A stretch of DNA of 64,000 nucleotides from Variovorax paradoxus (GTDB lineage Bacteria > Pseudomonadota > Gammaproteobacteria > Burkholderiales > Burkholderiaceae_C). Shown here one piece after another: positions 60,085 to 64,000 of this stretch. The position numbers and the translations under genes were made by a program. Positions within the stretch are counted from its first letter, which is position 1, and each line of letters begins with the position of its first letter. Below the pieces are notes generated by a model. That model saw only the letters and a program-made list of their open reading frames with translations, had not been told where the DNA came from and made no database searches. The stretch covers positions 21,034 through 85,033 of the forward strand of contig NZ_JXQQ01000132.1 of the NCBI RefSeq assembly GCF_000834655.1, written 5' to 3'.

Positions 60085-60168
60085 GTCAGGCCTCCCGCCG
60101 GGCCGCCTCGAGGGAGGCCTGCGCCCCCTCGGGGTGCAGCGATACGCATAGCGATGAGCGTGGGGGTT
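60085..60168. repeat. Intergenic repeat inside the biosynthetic operon
   Basis: This 84-nt gap contains CGAGGGAGGCCTGCG, CCCCCTCGGGG and a CGATACGCATAGCGATGAGCG stretch that is self-complementary in part. It matches the look of other small palindromic repeats of Comamonadaceae, but no second copy is in this window. It interrupts otherwise overlapping genes. Confidence 0.5.
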
Positions 60169-61305
60169 TCATACGGCCTCCATGTGGATGAAGCCGCTCG
60201 AGAAGCGGCCGCTTTCCGGAACGAACATCAGGAGCTTGTGGCCGCGCCGGATGCGGCCCGAGCGGAACAGCTCGTCCAGCATGATGTAAGGCGACGCCGA
60301 GCCGGTGTTGCCCTTGCGCGAGAGGTTGCTGAACCAGCGCTCGCGCGGAATCGCGAAACCCATCGCTTCGAGGCAGCGGCCGACAGGCTCGACGAAGTAG
60401 TTCGACGACAGGTGCGGCAGGAACCAGTCGATGTCCTGCGACTTGAGCCCGCGCTTCTGGATGATGGCCGCGAGCGGCTCGCCGAGCGTGGCGCGCACGA
60501 TGTTGTCGTTGAGGAGGCGAACGTCCTGCTTGACTGCGAAGGTCGAGTCGCGGTGCCAGTGGGCGGGCGCGGTGCGGGCCCAGCCTTCGAGGCCGCCTTC
60601 GGCGTTCTTGTCGGCGCCCGCATACATGCACACCGGCAGCTCGTGCGCGGCCGAAGACAGGTCGATCCAGTCGACGCGCAGCGACAGCGGCCCGCGCGGC
60701 TCGCGCTCCAGCAGCACGGCGCCGGCGCCATCGGACAGCATCCAGCGCAGGAAGTCTTTCTCGAAAGCCAGCTCGGGCCGCTCCTCGAGCGCTTCGAGCT
60801 TGTGCTCCAGCTCGGCTTCGAAGTTGGCGCCGCGCATCACGGCCGATGCGAGCTCCGAGCCCGTGGCCACCGCGCGGCGCGCATCGCCCGCGCGCACCGA
60901 GAGCCACGCGTGCTTCAGCGCCGTGGTGCCGGCCAGGCAGATGCCCGCGCAGGCCACCACTTCCAGGCGCGGCCAGCCGAGCTCGCCGTGCACCATCACC
61001 GCATGGTTGGGCATGAGCTGGTCGGGCAGCGACGTGCCGGTGGCCAGGCAGTCGACCGGGCCGATGTCGTCGCCCAGGCCGCGAATGGCCGAGGCGGTGA
61101 GCTGCGCGTTGGTCATGGCCAGCTGGCCGGTCGCGCGGTCGATGGCGTAGTGGCGCGACTGGATGCCGTTGCTACGCAGAATCAGCCGACGCGCGCGCGA
61201 TGCCCTGCCGGCGATGCGACCGAGGACTTCTTCGATGTCTTCATTGCTGACCGGTGAAAAGGGCAGGAAAGCGGCGGTGCGGGTCAGGAAGACATCAGTC
61301 GTCAT
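60169..61305 (-). CDS. darB: KAS III-like ketosynthase, DarB-type
   Basis: A 378-residue thiolase-fold enzyme. The active Cys119 is in 'VVACAGICLAGTTALKHAWL', with His in 'FLPHLSSNYFVEP' and Asn in 'FSNLSRKGNTGSASPY', the full KAS III triad. DarB-type enzymes condense a beta-ketoacyl with an enoyl chain to make dialkylcyclohexanediones on the way to dialkylresorcinols. Its start overlaps the DarA-like gene by 11 nt. Confidence 0.82.
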   Translation of the reverse strand: MTTDVFLTRTAAFLPFSPVSNEDIEEVLGRIAGRASRARRLILRSNGIQSRHYAIDRATGQLAMTNAQLTASAIRGLGDDIGPVDCLATGTSLPDQLMPNHAVMVHGELGWPRLEVVACAGICLAGTTALKHAWLSVRAGDARRAVATGSELASAVMRGANFEAELEHKLEALEERPELAFEKDFLRWMLSDGAGAVLLEREPRGPLSLRVDWIDLSSAAHELPVCMYAGADKNAEGGLEGWARTAPAHWHRDSTFAVKQDVRLLNDNIVRATLGEPLAAIIQKRGLKSQDIDWFLPHLSSNYFVEPVGRCLEAMGFAIPRERWFSNLSRKGNTGSASPYIMLDELFRSGRIRRGHKLLMFVPESGRFSSGFIHMEAV

Positions 61306-62335
61306 AGAGGTGGGAGCGGTCCGTGGCGGAGCCCGACGGGCACTCGAATTGGGCTGTCATTTTAGTCAGCCACCCCTTGAACAAAGGTCGCAGAAGCGCC
61401 TGCAGCGTCAAGCTCACCGGCACGACCGTGACAATGAGCGCAAGCAGGAACACAACGTAGAGCAGCAGCAACGGCTTGCGCTGCCAGGCCCCGGGTCCGC
61501 CCGCCGCCATGATGAGCTTGCCCCAGAGGAAGAAGCTGCGCGTGCCGGCCTTCTCGCTGATGAGCAGGCGCGCGTTGGCCTCGACCGCGCCCAGGCCCGC
61601 CAGCAGCGGCCCGGTGCCGCGCTCCAGATCGACGTGCAGCGCATCCCGCAGCGCTCGGCCGAAGCGTCCGGCCCTACGAATTTGCGTAGTGCTCAGCCCC
61701 GCATCGGGCATGCCCCAGAAGCCGCGCTTGCGGCCCCAGATCAACCATGCCGGCGTGGTGAAGAAGGTGGCGAGCGTCGGGCCGGGGTCGGTGAGCACCA
61801 CGTTGTCGATGAGGCGCGCGCCCGCAGCGTCGAGCATGCCCTTGAGCTTTTCATGCGCCAGCAGCCACATGTTGCGGCAGGCAATGACGGTGACCACAGG
61901 CTTGCCCGCCAGCAGGCGCCCGGCCAGCGGGTGCTTGAGGAATGCGGTGATCGGCTGCGAGGGTGCCAGGAACCACACCTGGTACGGCAGGATGACCAGA
62001 TCGAAATCTTCCTCGCCCGTGAGCGAGAGCGGCGCGAGCGGCGGCGGCTTCAGGTGAGCCGACTCCGGGAAGGCGTCGAAGAAAGCGATGAAGGGCCAGG
62101 GAAACGGGAACGGTGCCAGTGGGCGCAGCGTTTCCTCGTGCACCGCGATGGCGGGGTCGGCCCTGAGCGGCGCGACGATCTGCTCGGCGACGCTGTCGAG
62201 TTGTCCGGACTGGGAGTAGTGGATCACCAGGACGCGCTTGGGGCGTGCGGCAAGGCCGGGGCTGCTGGCGGAGCTGGGAGAACTGGAGGTCACTGGGTGG
62301 GCGGTTTCGAAGGCCGTCGAATGTAAGCCAAGCAT
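61295..62335 (-). CDS. darA: DarA-like flavodoxin-fold enzyme (dialkylresorcinol synthesis)
   Basis: About 346 residues. It has a flavodoxin-like N-terminus ('KRVLVIHYSQSGQLDSVAEQ'), a core with 'FDLVILPYQVWFLAPSQPIT' and 'VTVIACRNMWLLAHEKLKG', and one C-terminal membrane segment ('PLLLLYVVFLLALIVTVVPV'). DarA is linked to aromatising the diketone from DarB. The start is uncertain: ATG at 62335 is used, but ATG at 62362 or GTG further in are possible. It is first in the cluster. Confidence 0.75.
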   Translation of the reverse strand: MLGLHSTAFETAHPVTSSSPSSASSPGLAARPKRVLVIHYSQSGQLDSVAEQIVAPLRADPAIAVHEETLRPLAPFPFPWPFIAFFDAFPESAHLKPPPLAPLSLTGEEDFDLVILPYQVWFLAPSQPITAFLKHPLAGRLLAGKPVVTVIACRNMWLLAHEKLKGMLDAAGARLIDNVVLTDPGPTLATFFTTPAWLIWGRKRGFWGMPDAGLSTTQIRRAGRFGRALRDALHVDLERGTGPLLAGLGAVEANARLLISEKAGTRSFFLWGKLIMAAGGPGAWQRKPLLLLYVVFLLALIVTVVPVSLTLQALLRPLFKGWLTKMTAQFECPSGSATDRSHLYDD

Positions 62336-62402
62336 CGGAGGAGCGCATCTGCCATTGGTCATGACGTCGCGCCGAACCCACGACCGGACTGTTCCCGATA
62401 GC

Positions 62403-62435
62403 AAAAAAGGGGCCGCCCCTTCCGGTGCGGCCCCT
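62403..62435 (-). terminator. Intrinsic terminator of the binding-protein gene
   Basis: On the minus strand GGGGCCGC pairs with GCGGCCCC across a short loop, followed by TTTTTTGC. It lies about 30 nt after the stop of the sugar-binding-protein gene and before the DarA-like gene, separating the two units. Confidence 0.88.
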
Positions 62436-62467
62436 CGCCTGTGCGAATGAACGGTTGGTGCAGGCGC

Positions 62468-64000
<1,533 letters not shown>

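Overview
The window is GC-rich, gene-dense bacterial DNA with short intergenic gaps, many ATGA/GTGA start-stop overlaps, several Bug-type (TctC-like) binding proteins, TctDE-type regulators, and a catabolic gene set typical of Burkholderiales. The best guess is Comamonadaceae, probably a Variovorax-like organism. This is inferred from gene content and repeat style; no rRNA or tRNA gene was seen to test it.

Layout. 1-6.2 kb: a protocatechuate-branch (beta-ketoadipate) operon on the minus strand (two AroE-like dehydrogenases, pcaB, pcaC, and a Bcr/CflA-type exporter cut by the window edge), divergent from an IclR/PcaR-type regulator, with a PcaR-like operator between them. 6.2-11 kb: two Bug solute-binding proteins flanking a TctD/TctE-like two-component pair, with copies of a dispersed repeat on both sides of the response regulator. 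11-13 kb: small regulators and membrane or secreted proteins of unknown role. 13.1-17.1 kb: a frcBCA-like fructose ABC transporter with a ROK regulator. 17.2-22 kb: a decayed aspartate 4-decarboxylase remnant, an MFS gene, aroC, and an MFS pseudogene. 21.5-24.5 kb: an ArsR / SRPBCC / ECF42-type sigma factor / YCII (DGPF) stress module. 24.6-26.8 kb: a cupin, then a DUF2167 membrane protein paired with an M50 intramembrane metalloprotease.

26.8-33.3 kb holds a CoA-thioester catabolic operon (acyl-CoA ligase, SCP-x-like thiolase, two MaoC-type hot-dog proteins, SDR, enoyl-CoA hydratase) divergent from an AraC regulator. 33.4-40.6 kb: a GbsR/MarR-type regulator facing a complete cydDCABX operon (bd oxidase plus its CydDC exporter), with a 180-bp inverted-repeat element between the convergent ends. 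40.7-48.9 kb: acyltransferase, nitronate monooxygenase, acyl-CoA dehydrogenase, etfBA, MscS channel and a deacetylase. 49-54.7 kb: MoxR / DUF58 / TgpA-like transglutaminase, then an MltB-like transglycosylase and an HD-domain protein.

The most interesting part is 54.7-62.3 kb: nine minus-strand genes, almost all translationally coupled, encoding DarA- and DarB-like dialkylresorcinol enzymes, an acyl carrier protein, a variant ketosynthase lacking its first active-site histidine, a ketosynthase-like fragment, a BtrH-type acyltransferase, a small unknown protein and an ABC-2 exporter. This reads as a compact pathway that builds an aryl or acyl lipid on a carrier protein, transfers it by a BtrH-like enzyme, and exports it. 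The window ends inside a GlpV-like sugar/glycerol ABC binding-protein gene.
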